Source: Pyrinomonadaceae bacterium
GTDB lineage: Bacteria; Acidobacteriota; Blastocatellia; Pyrinomonadales; Pyrinomonadaceae
DNA length: 64,000 nucleotides
Reading direction: 5' to 3'
Assembly: GCA_026129865.1 (NCBI GenBank)
Contig: JAHCHG010000009.1
Location: 121,779 to 185,778 of the forward strand
Position numbers and translations under genes: made by a program. This document shows, one piece after another, positions 8,428 through 18,257 of the stretch (its first letter is position 1; every line of letters begins with the position of its first letter). The notes beneath the pieces were generated by a model. The model saw nothing but the letters and a program-made list of their open reading frames with translations, made no database searches and was not told the origin of the DNA.

Positions 8428-10641
8428 TTACCTTTGCAGCGGATTATCTATCGAATTTACTGCGACCGTTTGTTCGATCACGACATTCGGCGTTAATTCC
8501 GCATGCGGTTTGTTCGCTCTGTTCGCATTGATATGCGGCGCAATGATCAATGCGACGATGCTCATCAATTTGATCAAAATGTTCATCGACGGACCCGATG
8601 TGTCCTTGAACGGATCGCCGACGGTGTCGCCCGTAACCGATGCCTTATGCGCTTCGCTGCCTTTGTACTGCATTTCGCCGTTGATCTCGACGCCTGCTTC
8701 GAAAGATTTCTTAGCGTTGTCCCAAGCGCCGCCGGCGTTGTTCTGGAACATTCCCATCAAAACGCCGGAAACCGTAACGCCTGCAAGCAATCCGCCTAAA
8801 ACTTCCGGACCGAATGTAAATCCGATGATCACCGGCGTGATCAGTGCGATCGCGCCCGGCAGCATCATTTCTCTGAGAGATGCTTTGGTAGAGATCGCGA
8901 CGCATTTGTCATATTCCGGCTTGGCTTTGTATTCCATAATGCCCGGAATTTCTTTGAATTGACGGCGAACTTCCGTAACCATCGCCATCGCCGCGCGACC
9001 GACCGCTGCGATCGCAAGGCTGGAAAAGATAAACGGGATCATTCCGCCGACGAACAATCCGGCGAGTACGTCTGCCTTGTAAATATCGATCGAATCGATT
9101 CCGGCAAGCCCGACATAAGCGGCAAACAGTGCAAGCGCGGTCAAAGCCGCAGAAGCGATCGCGAATCCTTTACCGGTTGCCGCCGTTGTGTTTCCGACAG
9201 CGTCCAAAATATCCGTTCTGCCGCGAACTTCTTTCGGAAGTTGGCTCATTTCGGCGATTCCGCCCGCGTTGTCGGCGATCGGTCCGAAAGCGTCAATTGC
9301 AAGCTGCATCGCCGTCGTCGCCATCATTCCGGCGGCGGCGATTGCTACGCCGTAAAGACCTGCGAATTCGTGCGACAGATAGATGCCCGATGCGAGAATA
9401 AGCGTCGGAACAAGGGTTGATTCCATACCGACGGACAGACCGCCGATGATGTTTGTCGCCGCGCCCGTGCCGGATTGTTGAATGATCGAATTAACAGGGC
9501 GTTTGCCCATTGATGTGTAGTATTCGGTTACGATGCTCATCAACGCGCCGACAATCGAGCCGACCAAGATCGCAAGGAAAATGCCCGTGTTTGTGAACTC
9601 TGTTCCTCTAAGGCTCATTTTTGCCGGCATCATCCACATGACGATAAAGTAACAGGCGATTGTCGTGATAATGATCGAAGTCCAGTTGCCGATATTCAAT
9701 GCTTTTTGGACATTGCCTTTGTCGTCCTTAATTCTAACGAGCGTAAAACCGATGATCGAAAATACGATTCCGAGTCCGGCAATTAACATCGGCAGAAGAA
9801 TCGGCGAAAGACCGTTGAAATTGTCGTTTACGATAATTTCACGTCCTAAAACCATCGTCGCAAGGATCGTCGCCACATAAGAACCGAAAAGATCGGCTCC
9901 CATTCCCGCCACGTCGCCGACGTTATCGCCGACGTTATCCGCGATTGTCGCAGGGTTTCTGACATCGTCTTCGGGAATTCCGGCTTCGACCTTACCGACG
10001 AGATCGGCGCCGACGTCTGCAGCTTTGGTGTAAATACCGCCGCCGACTCTGGCAAAAAGTGCGATTGATTCCGCGCCGAGAGAAAATCCGGCGAGAACTT
10101 CGATCGCTTTTTCCATCGGAATTCCGTTGACTGCGGCAACGCCATTGACCGGAGCGACACCTTGAACATAAAGGTAATAAAAAATTATAAATAACGCGCT
10201 GAGACCTAAAACCGCCAGACCAGCAACGCCGAGTCCCATTACCGTTCCGCCCGTAAACGCGACTTTGAGCGCGTCTTTCAGACTCGTTCGCGCCGCTTGC
10301 GTCGTGCGGACATTGGCTTTCGTCGCAATGTTCATCCCGAAATATCCCGCAGTCGCGCTGAACACCGCGCCGATGAGAAATGAAACCGCGATGATCGGCG
10401 AAGAAGTTTCAACCAATGTTCCCGACCAACCGAGAATGATCGCCGCGACAATGGCAAAGTAGGTTAAAATTTTCCACTCCGCCTTCAAAAACGCCATCGC
10501 GCCTTCGGCAATATAAGTGGCAAGTTCAACCATCTTGTCTTCGCCCGTCGGTTGTTTTGTAACCCACGCCGATTGAACCGCCATCACGACTAACCCTAAA
10601 AACCCTAACGCCGGGATCAAAAAAAGAATTGTAGATTCCAT
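8428..10641 (-). CDS. hppA: Membrane-bound K+-dependent ion-translocating pyrophosphatase
   Basis: The protein has 737 residues and is very hydrophobic, as expected for a membrane pyrophosphatase with about 16 transmembrane helices. It couples hydrolysis of inorganic pyrophosphate to pumping of H+ or Na+ out of the cytoplasm. The substrate-binding signatures are visible: [33 protein letters not shown], and [10 protein letters not shown]. The motif [12 protein letters not shown] has Ala where K+-independent enzymes carry Lys, which marks the K+-dependent class. Whether the pumped ion is Na+ or H+ cannot be decided by eye. The start is preceded by AGGTGAT. The gene is a single unit with its own terminator. 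Confidence 0.96.
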   Translation of the reverse strand: [737 protein letters not shown]

Positions 10642-11166
10642 TAAAAAATCACCTGTTTCTCAAATAAATTACTACTTAAAATTTGCTGCTTTAACAATGC
10701 GCCTTCGTTTGTCCCAAAAAAGATGCTCCGAGCCCTCTGATCGAAAAAACGATCATACGTTTGATATTCCATTCTGCTCAGGGGTTTCTTCGCAAACGAT
10801 GCAAACCAAAGTTCGATATTATCTATGTTTTGCGTGAAACATTCAAATCGTTCTATTTCGTTTAAATTTTTTCTCGAAAAACTGCCGGAATTTATGATAT
10901 TTTCTAGGTTATACAACTCAGAAAATGCCGGCGACGGCAATATCTCAAGCGGGAAAATGAAATGAGTTATTCTCAACGGAACTATATTTTTCCACTCACC
11001 ATCTTTTTTTTGCGCTATTATGGTCGACCGTTTCGGGCACCGAGTTGCGCGACGTCGCGGTTTAGTCTAAACGCAAGTTTTGACTGCAGGACGATCTCGC
11101 CGTTAGTTTGCTGTACGATGAGTAAATTTTTTAATTCGATCTAAAAAGTAAGGAGAGCTCGCTTCT
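10642..11166. other. Intergenic region between divergent hppA and delta-60 gene
   Basis: This AT-rich stretch carries no recognisable gene. A 111-codon reverse frame (10641-10976) ends in a TAATG overlap with the hppA start, but its product resembles nothing known and its codon use is unlike that of its neighbours, so it is not called. A Shine-Dalgarno sequence AAGGAGAG sits at 11150-11157 in front of the next gene. Both promoters must lie here. Confidence 0.5.
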
Positions 11167-13248
11167 ATGACACGACTATTCACATTCTCGAAAATTTGGC
11201 TTGCGTTTAATTTCCTCACACTGGTTTTAATTTTTTCGCAAACTGCATATTCGGTCGGCGTATTGGACCGGGTTTTCGGCACCGAAGGAAGCGTTTCAAC
11301 GGCGGTCGGGGCGTCGGCGCAGGCGAGATCGGTTCTTGTTCAGCCGGACGGCAAGATACTCGTGGTCGGGACCGTCGGTTCGGGCGATTCTCAGGACACC
11401 GTGCTTGTCCGATACAATTCAAACGGCAGTCTCGACACCGGTTTTGGCACGAGCGGCGTCGTTATTGCGGCGTTGTCGCCGGTCGACGAACTTATAAACG
11501 GCGTCGGTTTGCAAAGCGACGGCAAGATCATTGTTGCGGGAAATATCAAACTTCCCGCGACCGGCGCGGTCGATTTTCTGGTCGCTCGTTTTACCCAAAA
11601 CGGAACGCTGGATACTACATTTGGAGCAAGCGGCACCGCGACCTTCGACCAATCGCCAACCGACATTTTTAACGCCGTTGTGGTTCAGCCGGACGATAAG
11701 ATCGTTGCCGTCGGCGCGACGTCGCAAAACGGCTGGGAATTTGCAGCGCTCCGATTTAGTCCGAATGGAACGCTCGACAGCGGTTTCGGCAGCGGCGGCG
11801 TTGTTCTTTTGGAACTTTCTCCCTTTTCAAATAATCATTATTTTAGGTCGGTAAAATTACTTCAGAACGGGCGAATCTTGATTGGCGGCACTGCCTGGGA
11901 TAATGGCGGAACAGATGTGCTGGTCATGCTTGAGCCGAACGGAATGCTTGCTGCCGACTTTGGTCAGGGAGGATTTTCCGGTGAGTTTTTCGGTGCTTCG
12001 GAAAGTCCGAGCCAGACATTTGATCTCGCCGCTCTGCCCGATGGCAAAATTTTGACCCTCAGCAAATATGGAATCCGCCGGAGAATGATTAACGGAGCTG
12101 AGGATCCGTCGTTTAGAAAAGTTTTTGGCGGATCTGCCGAAAATATCGCATACGCCGGCACGCAAATCGCCGTTCGTTCGGACGGCAGGTTCATCGCTTT
12201 AAATCAACGAAGAATAGGAACACAGCCGTTCGCTTATGTTTACGAACCGAACGGCGGAGATATTAATCATGCGAAGAACGTTTCCGGCAACGACATCGCC
12301 CTGCAGAACGACGATAAGTTTGTTGTAATAAACTCGACCGGTTCCAATTTTGTCGTTTCGCGCTATCTATCTATCAATTCGCCCGGCACACGGCTCGCCG
12401 ATCTTGATCTCGACGAGAAAACGGACCTTTTTGTTCGAACTCCCGGGCAAACCGTCAATTTGCTAAAAAGTTCTTCGGGCAACGGGCAAAGTTTCGACGT
12501 CGAAGGGGGCGTTGTTCCGGAGCTCTTTCTTCACGTAGTTCCGCCCGGACCGCAGCCGAGCGGGGTTGGAATTACCTTTTGGAAAACCGATCAAAATTCT
12601 CTCGGACATTTCGGAAACAATACCGGCGCAGGGATCCGACCGGGGCGTCGTTGGGGGAATTCCGGAGATATTCCCGTCGGCTTTGATCGCGACGGCGTAA
12701 CGGAAGAATTCACAATTCCGACAAAATCCAGCGAATACGCGATATATCGCCCGTCGGACGGGACTTGGTGGATAGTGAACCGCGACGGTTCGCACTCGGT
12801 CGTTCAATGGGGAATAAAAGGAGACAAACCGGTTCCGGCGGATTACGATTACGACGGAAAAACGGATTACGCGGTTTATCGTCCTTCGACCGGAACCTGG
12901 TGGATTCTGCGAAGTTCGGATCGCTTGTATATGGAAATTAAATTCGGCATCGATTCAGACATTCCTTTGACGGGAGATTTTGACGGCGACGGAAGAACCG
13001 ATTTCACCGTTTTTCGTCCGAGCGAAGGAAACTGGTATCAACTTTTAACGACCGAAGGTTTTCGCGTCGTGAAATGGGGAATCGCAAGCGATTACCCGGT
13101 TCCGGGCGATTACGACGGAGACGGGAAACACGACATCGCCGTCTACCGCGAAGGCATTTGGTATCTTTTGCAGAGTTCGAACGGTTTACGGATAGTAAAT
13201 TGGGGCGCGCCCGGCGATCTGCCGGTTGCGGTCAGGTACGATCAATAA
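11167..13248 (+). CDS. Secreted delta-60 repeat and FG-GAP/VCBS repeat protein
   Basis: The protein has 693 residues with an N-terminal signal peptide ending near SQTAYS. Residues 30-400 hold delta-60 repeats, each with the pattern LD-x-x-FG-x-x-G followed by a VQPDGKI-like strand (for example LVQPDGKILVVGT and NGSLDTGFGTSGV). Residues 410-690 hold VCBS/FG-GAP-like repeats such as GDFDGDGRTDFTVFRPSEGNWY, which usually bind Ca2+ through the DxDGDG loops. Such proteins form beta-propellers on the cell surface or outside the cell, and the ligand is unknown. A strong Shine-Dalgarno AAGGAGAG precedes the ATG. An intrinsic terminator follows, so this is a monocistronic unit. Confidence 0.9.
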   Translation: MTRLFTFSKIWLAFNFLTLVLIFSQTAYSVGVLDRVFGTEGSVSTAVGASAQARSVLVQPDGKILVVGTVGSGDSQDTVLVRYNSNGSLDTGFGTSGVVIAALSPVDELINGVGLQSDGKIIVAGNIKLPATGAVDFLVARFTQNGTLDTTFGASGTATFDQSPTDIFNAVVVQPDDKIVAVGATSQNGWEFAALRFSPNGTLDSGFGSGGVVLLELSPFSNNHYFRSVKLLQNGRILIGGTAWDNGGTDVLVMLEPNGMLAADFGQGGFSGEFFGASESPSQTFDLAALPDGKILTLSKYGIRRRMINGAEDPSFRKVFGGSAENIAYAGTQIAVRSDGRFIALNQRRIGTQPFAYVYEPNGGDINHAKNVSGNDIALQNDDKFVVINSTGSNFVVSRYLSINSPGTRLADLDLDEKTDLFVRTPGQTVNLLKSSSGNGQSFDVEGGVVPELFLHVVPPGPQPSGVGITFWKTDQNSLGHFGNNTGAGIRPGRRWGNSGDIPVGFDRDGVTEEFTIPTKSSEYAIYRPSDGTWWIVNRDGSHSVVQWGIKGDKPVPADYDYDGKTDYAVYRPSTGTWWILRSSDRLYMEIKFGIDSDIPLTGDFDGDGRTDFTVFRPSEGNWYQLLTTEGFRVVKWGIASDYPVPGDYDGDGKHDIAVYREGIWYLLQSSNGLRIVNWGAPGDLPVAVRYDQ

Positions 13249-13273
13249 ACGCCGCATTAAATTTGACTATACG

Positions 13274-13304
13274 ACGGGAGTTTTTAAACGGCTCCCGTTT
13301 TTTG
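13274..13304 (+). terminator. Intrinsic terminator after the delta-60 gene
   Basis: Arms ACGGGAG and CTCCCGT enclose an 11-base loop and are followed by a run of T. It lies 26 bases past the stop codon. Confidence 0.88.
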
Positions 13305-13381
13305 CGTATTGAACTTGAAAGTTATCTAAATGAGTATAAAGATGTTAACTGAATAGATCATCCGGTGATGCGTCGTCAGAA

Positions 13382-16129
13382 ATGGACTTCGAAAATAAAA
13401 AACTCGCAAATTATACGATCGAAAAACTACTCGGAAAGGGCGGAATGGGCGAAGTTTATTTGGCAAAAGACGAACGGCTCGGGCGCAGGGTTGCGCTCAA
13501 GATACTCGCAGAAAAATACAGTCAAAACATGAACCGGCTCAGCCGTTTCATTCAGGAAGCAAAGGCTGCGTCGGCATTAAATCATCCAAACATCATTACG
13601 ATCTACGATATCGGCGAATTTGAATCTCTGCATTTTATTGCTACCGAGTTTATCGAGGGCGACACGCTTCATAAACGGCTGAAGGGAAAGCCTTTGAAGG
13701 TCGAAGACGCACTCGAGATCGCCGTTCAGATCGCGTCGGCGCTTGATGCGGCACACCGTTCGGGCATCGTCCATCGCGATATCAAGCCGGAAAACATTAT
13801 GATCCGCCCGGACGGATTGGTAAAAATTCTGGATTTCGGTATCGCGAAGCTCACGGAAAAGGGAAGCGCCGAACAGGAATCGCTCAAGCTCGTTCAAACG
13901 CATCCGGGAATGATAATGGGCACGCCGCAATATATGTCGCCGGAGCAGACGCGCGGTATTGCGATTGACGAACGCACCGACATTTGGAGCCTCGGCATTG
14001 TGCTTTTTCAAATGGTGACCGGATTTGTGCCGTTTCACGGCGAAACGACAAGCGATATCATCGTCGCAATTCTCGAGCGCGATGTTCCGCCGCTGGTTCA
14101 TTTTCTGACAGATTTTCCTGCCGAGATCGAAAGTTTCATTATCCGCGCGCTGCGAAAAAAGACCATTGACCGGTATCAATCGATCGCGGAACTTGCCGGC
14201 GATCTGCACGCACTTAAGAAAAAGCTTGAATATCAAAGAGAATTTTCAAGATCGGAATCGGTTGAAATGCTCGAAACGATCGAGATGCACGCACCTCCTT
14301 ATCTTGAACGGCAAAATACCGGCTCGGTTAGCGGTGCGGCTAATAAAGACAAGCTTTTGCTGACCGAATTTATGAATCTTACGGGCGAACCGATCTTTGA
14401 CGGGACGCTGAGAACCGCGCTAGCGGTTTCGCTTGAACAGTCGCCGTTTCTCGATATTTTCCCGGAAACTCAGGTGCGAAACACGCTTCGTTTGATGGAA
14501 CGCTCGCCCGACGAAACGGTCACGGCAGAACTCGGTCGCGAAATTTGTTTGAGGCAAGGTTTAAAAGCTTACATCGCCGGAACGATCTCGAGTTTCGGAT
14601 CGCTTTATGTTTTGACGCTCGAAGCGGTCAATGCAAAAACCGGAGAATCGATCGCAAGGCGGCTTGAACAGGCGGGCTCGAAAGAAGAGGTTTTGAAATT
14701 TCTGGCAAATGCGGCGAGCGGGCTCAGGGAAAAACTTGGCGAAAGTTTAAGTTCGATCGAGCAGTTCGATGCGCAATTTGAATATACGACGTCGTCGCTC
14801 GATGCTCTGAAGATCTATTCGCTCGGCGTTCAGCAGCAAAGAAAGGGAAACTGGCTTCAGGCGATCTCGTTTTATAATCAGGCGATCACGCTCGATCCCG
14901 AATTTTCGTCGGCGTACGTCGGCGCGTCGTCCAGTTATTCGAACACAAACCAGCCGAAGCTCGCCGCCGAGTATGCCGCTAAAGCCTTCGAACTTCGCGA
15001 CAAGGTGAGCGAGCTTGAGAAACTTCGAATTTCGCATTTTTATTACGCATATGTAACCGGCGAGCTCGATAAACGTATAGAAACACTTGAGATAATGCGC
15101 CGCGTTTACCCGCGCGTAACAACAACGCTGAACAATCTTGCCGATTGTTATATGCAGCTCGGACAGTTTGAAAAGGCGATCGAGGCATGCCGGAAAAGTC
15201 TGAAAGAAAAGCCGAATTCCGCCGTCAGCTATGACAATCTTGCGATGTCGCTGATGCATTCCGGGAAATTTGACGAAGCGAGAAAGGTTTGCGAAACCGC
15301 TGTCGCAGAAGGAATTGACAATATCTACTTTCATATTTGTCTGTACCAACTCGCGTTTTTGGAAGATGACGACGCGGCGATGAACGTACAGATCGATTGG
15401 ATGAGGCGGCAGCCGGAGGAATATTTCAGCTTCGATCTTCAGGCAAGAGCCGCCGCATGTGCCGGGCGGATGAAGGAATCTGAAACTCTTTCGCGGCGTG
15501 CCGTGGAACTGGCTCGATTCAATAATATCAGCGGTGCCGCCGGGACGTTTTTGGCGGAACGGGCGCTTCGCCATTCGCTGCTAAATTTTGAAGAAAACGA
15601 CCGTTTTAAGGCAATTCTGACCGAGATCGGCGAGAAAGCGCTCGATTTCGAACAAAGCCCATTTGTCGTTTCGCGCGTTGCGCTTGCCTATGCGACCGGA
15701 ACGATGAGCGATAAAGCAAATCAAATGTTGAGCGCATTGAGAAAAGAATTCCCTAAAAACACACTCGTGAATCAGATATGGGTTCCGTTAATAAAAGCCG
15801 CAAACCTGCTTGCAGCGAACGAACCGCAGCGGGCTGTCGAGGTTTTAGAACTTGTCTCTCAACTGGAAAATGTTGCGGACTTTTTTCCGCAATACCTGCG
15901 CGGCAGAGCATTTCTGCAGCTTGGAGAAAATCAGCGCGCGGCGGCGGAGTTTGAGAAGATCCTGCAAAATCGGGGCGAATCTCCGCTGTCAGGTATCTAT
16001 CCGCTGGCGCTGATCGGTTCGGCAAAGGCGACCGGCGACCGCGAATTTAGAGACAGGTTTCTGATTCTCTGGCGAGCGGCTGATCGCGATCTGAAGGCTT
16101 TAGGGGAAGCGAAAGATCTAGTCACGTAA
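13382..16129 (+). CDS. Soluble Ser/Thr protein kinase with C-terminal TPR domain
   Basis: The protein has 915 residues. Residues 1-280 are a Hanks-type kinase: glycine loop LGKGGMGEVYLAK, VALKIL with the ATP-binding Lys, catalytic loop HRDIKPENIM, DFG in ILDFGIAKL, and substrate-side MSPEQ. Residues 320-450 resemble the TolB/FlgO-like N-terminal fold often found between kinase and TPR domains in this phylum (LLLTEFMNLTGEPIFDGTLR). Residues 470-905 are TPR helices (for example NNLADCYMQLGQFEKAIEACRKSL). No transmembrane helix is evident, so it probably acts in the cytoplasm. The partner and signal are unknown. Acidobacteriota encode many such kinases. Confidence 0.93.
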   Translation: MDFENKKLANYTIEKLLGKGGMGEVYLAKDERLGRRVALKILAEKYSQNMNRLSRFIQEAKAASALNHPNIITIYDIGEFESLHFIATEFIEGDTLHKRLKGKPLKVEDALEIAVQIASALDAAHRSGIVHRDIKPENIMIRPDGLVKILDFGIAKLTEKGSAEQESLKLVQTHPGMIMGTPQYMSPEQTRGIAIDERTDIWSLGIVLFQMVTGFVPFHGETTSDIIVAILERDVPPLVHFLTDFPAEIESFIIRALRKKTIDRYQSIAELAGDLHALKKKLEYQREFSRSESVEMLETIEMHAPPYLERQNTGSVSGAANKDKLLLTEFMNLTGEPIFDGTLRTALAVSLEQSPFLDIFPETQVRNTLRLMERSPDETVTAELGREICLRQGLKAYIAGTISSFGSLYVLTLEAVNAKTGESIARRLEQAGSKEEVLKFLANAASGLREKLGESLSSIEQFDAQFEYTTSSLDALKIYSLGVQQQRKGNWLQAISFYNQAITLDPEFSSAYVGASSSYSNTNQPKLAAEYAAKAFELRDKVSELEKLRISHFYYAYVTGELDKRIETLEIMRRVYPRVTTTLNNLADCYMQLGQFEKAIEACRKSLKEKPNSAVSYDNLAMSLMHSGKFDEARKVCETAVAEGIDNIYFHICLYQLAFLEDDDAAMNVQIDWMRRQPEEYFSFDLQARAAACAGRMKESETLSRRAVELARFNNISGAAGTFLAERALRHSLLNFEENDRFKAILTEIGEKALDFEQSPFVVSRVALAYATGTMSDKANQMLSALRKEFPKNTLVNQIWVPLIKAANLLAANEPQRAVEVLELVSQLENVADFFPQYLRGRAFLQLGENQRAAAEFEKILQNRGESPLSGIYPLALIGSAKATGDREFRDRFLILWRAADRDLKALGEAKDLVT

Positions 16130-16250
16130 GCTTTTCGATCTCACCGCTTTTGTTAAATTTTTAAAACGTTTGACCGGGGAACCGTAATTTTGCGGATGTT
16201 CCTTCGCTTTACGCCGTCATAGGTCGGTCATCAAGTTTACAGTCTTTTGA

Positions 16251-17363
16251 TCAATTCGCCGCACCTTTTGTGTTTTCGGTCATTAGTTCAATAAAACGTT
16301 TGAAAAGATACTCGGAATCGTGCGGTCCGGGCGCGGATTCGGGATGATACTGGACGCTGAATATCGGAAGTCTTTTATGTCGAAGACCGGCGACGGTGTT
16401 GTCATTTAGATTGATATGAGTTAGTTCGAGTTCGGCGGGCAGAGATTCTGCTTCGACGGCGAAACCGTGATTATGCGAAGCGATCTCGATCTTTCCGGTC
16501 GTCAAATCCTTGATCGGCTGGTTGCCGCCGCGATGTCCATATTTTAATTTGTAGGTTTTGCTGCCGAAAGTTTGTCCAATTATTTGATGTCCGAGACAGA
16601 TTCCGAACATCGGAACTTTTAATTCGGTCAGTTTTTTTATCTCATCGACAGTTTTTTTCATCGAAGCCGGATCGCCTGGACCGTTCGAAAGAAAAATGCC
16701 GTCGGGTCGCATTTTTAAGACTTCGTCAGCCGAAGTTTCCGCAGGAACGACCGTGATGCGGCAGCCGAGTTTGGCAAACTCGCGCAGGGAATTTGTCTTT
16801 ACTCCAAAATCATAAGCGACAATATGAAATTTTTCTTCGCCGACCGGGGCGTGTTCATAGAGCTTTGCCGCGGTTACGTCGCCGGCGAGCTCGCGATCGG
16901 TCATAACGGGCGAAGCCAAAACCTTTTCGAGTAATTTTTTCTCGTCAAGATCGATCGACGATATGCCGGCACGCATCGCGCCCTTGTCTCGAATATGACG
17001 AACCAGCGCACGCGTATCGATCTGTTCAATGCCGACAATATTGTGTCGTTTTAAATATGAATCGAGTGTTTCGGTCGACCGCCAATTTGACGCCTTTTTG
17101 CTCGCTTCGCGAACGACGAAACCTTCAACCCAGGGTCTTCGCGACTCGACATCTTCAGGGTTTACGCCGTAATTTCCGATCTGCGGATACGTCATACAGA
17201 CGATCTGTCCGGCATAGCTCGGGTCGGTCAGTATTTCCTGATAACCAGACATCGACGTGTTAAAAACCATTTCACCAAACGATTCGCCGTCAGCACCGAA
17301 AGATTCGCCGCGGAATGTTCGTCCGTCTTCAAGAACAAGGATTGCTTTTTTCGAAAGATTCAT
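16251..17363 (-). CDS. carA: Carbamoyl-phosphate synthase small (glutaminase) subunit
   Basis: The protein has 370 residues, a normal CarA length. The N-terminal CPSase small-chain domain begins [19 protein letters not shown] and includes [13 protein letters not shown]. The C-terminal class I glutamine amidotransferase domain has the triad Cys256 (FGICLGHQ), His340 and Glu342 ([11 protein letters not shown]). It supplies ammonia from glutamine to CarB for pyrimidine and arginine synthesis. carB is not adjacent on the visible side, because lepB with its own terminator lies upstream and no gene lies downstream on this strand. Confidence 0.97.
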   Translation of the reverse strand: MNLSKKAILVLEDGRTFRGESFGADGESFGEMVFNTSMSGYQEILTDPSYAGQIVCMTYPQIGNYGVNPEDVESRRPWVEGFVVREASKKASNWRSTETLDSYLKRHNIVGIEQIDTRALVRHIRDKGAMRAGISSIDLDEKKLLEKVLASPVMTDRELAGDVTAAKLYEHAPVGEEKFHIVAYDFGVKTNSLREFAKLGCRITVVPAETSADEVLKMRPDGIFLSNGPGDPASMKKTVDEIKKLTELKVPMFGICLGHQIIGQTFGSKTYKLKYGHRGGNQPIKDLTTGKIEIASHNHGFAVEAESLPAELELTHINLNDNTVAGLRHKRLPIFSVQYHPESAPGPHDSEYLFKRFIELMTENTKGAAN

Positions 17364-17384
17364 CTTTTAACAATTGTAAAGAAA

Positions 17385-17424
17385 AAATGGTTAACTGCAA
17401 TTTGTCCATCGCAATTAACCATTT
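17385..17424 (-). terminator. Intrinsic terminator downstream of lepB
   Basis: On the reverse strand, arms AAATGGTTAA and TTAACCATTT are extended inward by TTGC/GCAG-like pairing and followed by TTTTTTC. It separates lepB from carA, so carA needs its own promoter within the short gap. Confidence 0.8.
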
Positions 17425-17444
17425 CAAAAAACATCATTTGAATA

Positions 17445-18152
17445 CTATTTGACATTTTCCGCACGCGGGTCGGAATCATCAGCCGGCTGCGGTTCGGGAA
17501 TGTCATATTCCCCATGTTCCAGAAATCCGATCTGTGAAGGATTCCAATAGCGAAAAAACGCTTTTCCGTAAATGTATTTTTCCGGCACCAAGCCCCAATA
17601 TCGCGAATCGGAAGAATTATCGCGGTTGTCGCCCATCAGATAATAAAAATGTTCGTCAACCTTTTTCGGCGGAAATGTCGGATGACCCTGGTTATGTTCG
17701 GGGTCGAGATAAGGCTCGTTCAGCTCGGCACCGTTGATAAATACGACTCCGTTTCGAACTTCAACGATCTCACCGGGCAATCCGATGACGCGCTTTACGT
17801 AACTTTTCGCCGGTTCATTTGGGAACCAGAACACGACAATGTCGCCGCGTTCGAGATGTCCCCAGCTGACGCTCTTCCATTTGTAATAGATCAGTTTATT
17901 GACCAATAGACGCTCGCCTTCGTGAAGCTGCGGAAGCATTGAAGTTCCTTCAACCACGACCGGCTGTGCGACAAAAACGCCGAGTAAAATAAAAACGGCA
18001 ATGATCAAAACGATGTCGCGAAAAAGTTTCAAGCCTTCGGACCAGAGGTTTTTTCCGGCGACCTTACGGACACGGATGACGTCGATATCCCGATCGTCGT
18101 TGATCGAGATATTTCCAAATTCAAATTGATTTTTCCGCTGAAAATCGAACAT
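17445..18152 (-). CDS. lepB: Signal peptidase I
   Basis: Type I leader peptidase, 235 residues, with one N-terminal transmembrane segment (about 43-63) that anchors it in the inner membrane with its catalytic domain outside. The catalytic Ser71 is in EGTSMLPQL and the general base Lys120 is in YVKRVIGLPGE. The family boxes GDIVVFW and GDNRDNSSDSRYWG are present. It removes signal peptides from exported proteins, several of which are encoded nearby. The open frame extends 49 codons further upstream to 18299, but that would overlap the divergent aminotransferase and adds nothing family-like, so the ATG at 18152 is chosen. No strong Shine-Dalgarno is visible. Confidence 0.95.
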   Translation of the reverse strand: MFDFQRKNQFEFGNISINDDRDIDVIRVRKVAGKNLWSEGLKLFRDIVLIIAVFILLGVFVAQPVVVEGTSMLPQLHEGERLLVNKLIYYKWKSVSWGHLERGDIVVFWFPNEPAKSYVKRVIGLPGEIVEVRNGVVFINGAELNEPYLDPEHNQGHPTFPPKKVDEHFYYLMGDNRDNSSDSRYWGLVPEKYIYGKAFFRYWNPSQIGFLEHGEYDIPEPQPADDSDPRAENVK

Positions 18153-18257
18153 AATCAAGAACTTCGCGACGGTTAACGAGGCTGTGACCGGAGGTCGAAA
18201 TCTAAAATTATATTTATTAAACTGGGTTGTCAAAAACCTGAAGGGAGTTTGCTCAAA

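Noticed and set aside
10641..10976. Reverse 111-codon frame upstream of hppA with a TAATG junction
   Set aside because: The product resembles nothing known, composition is AT-rich and unlike genes nearby, and it fills the promoter region of two divergent genes. The stop-start overlap is suggestive but not enough.
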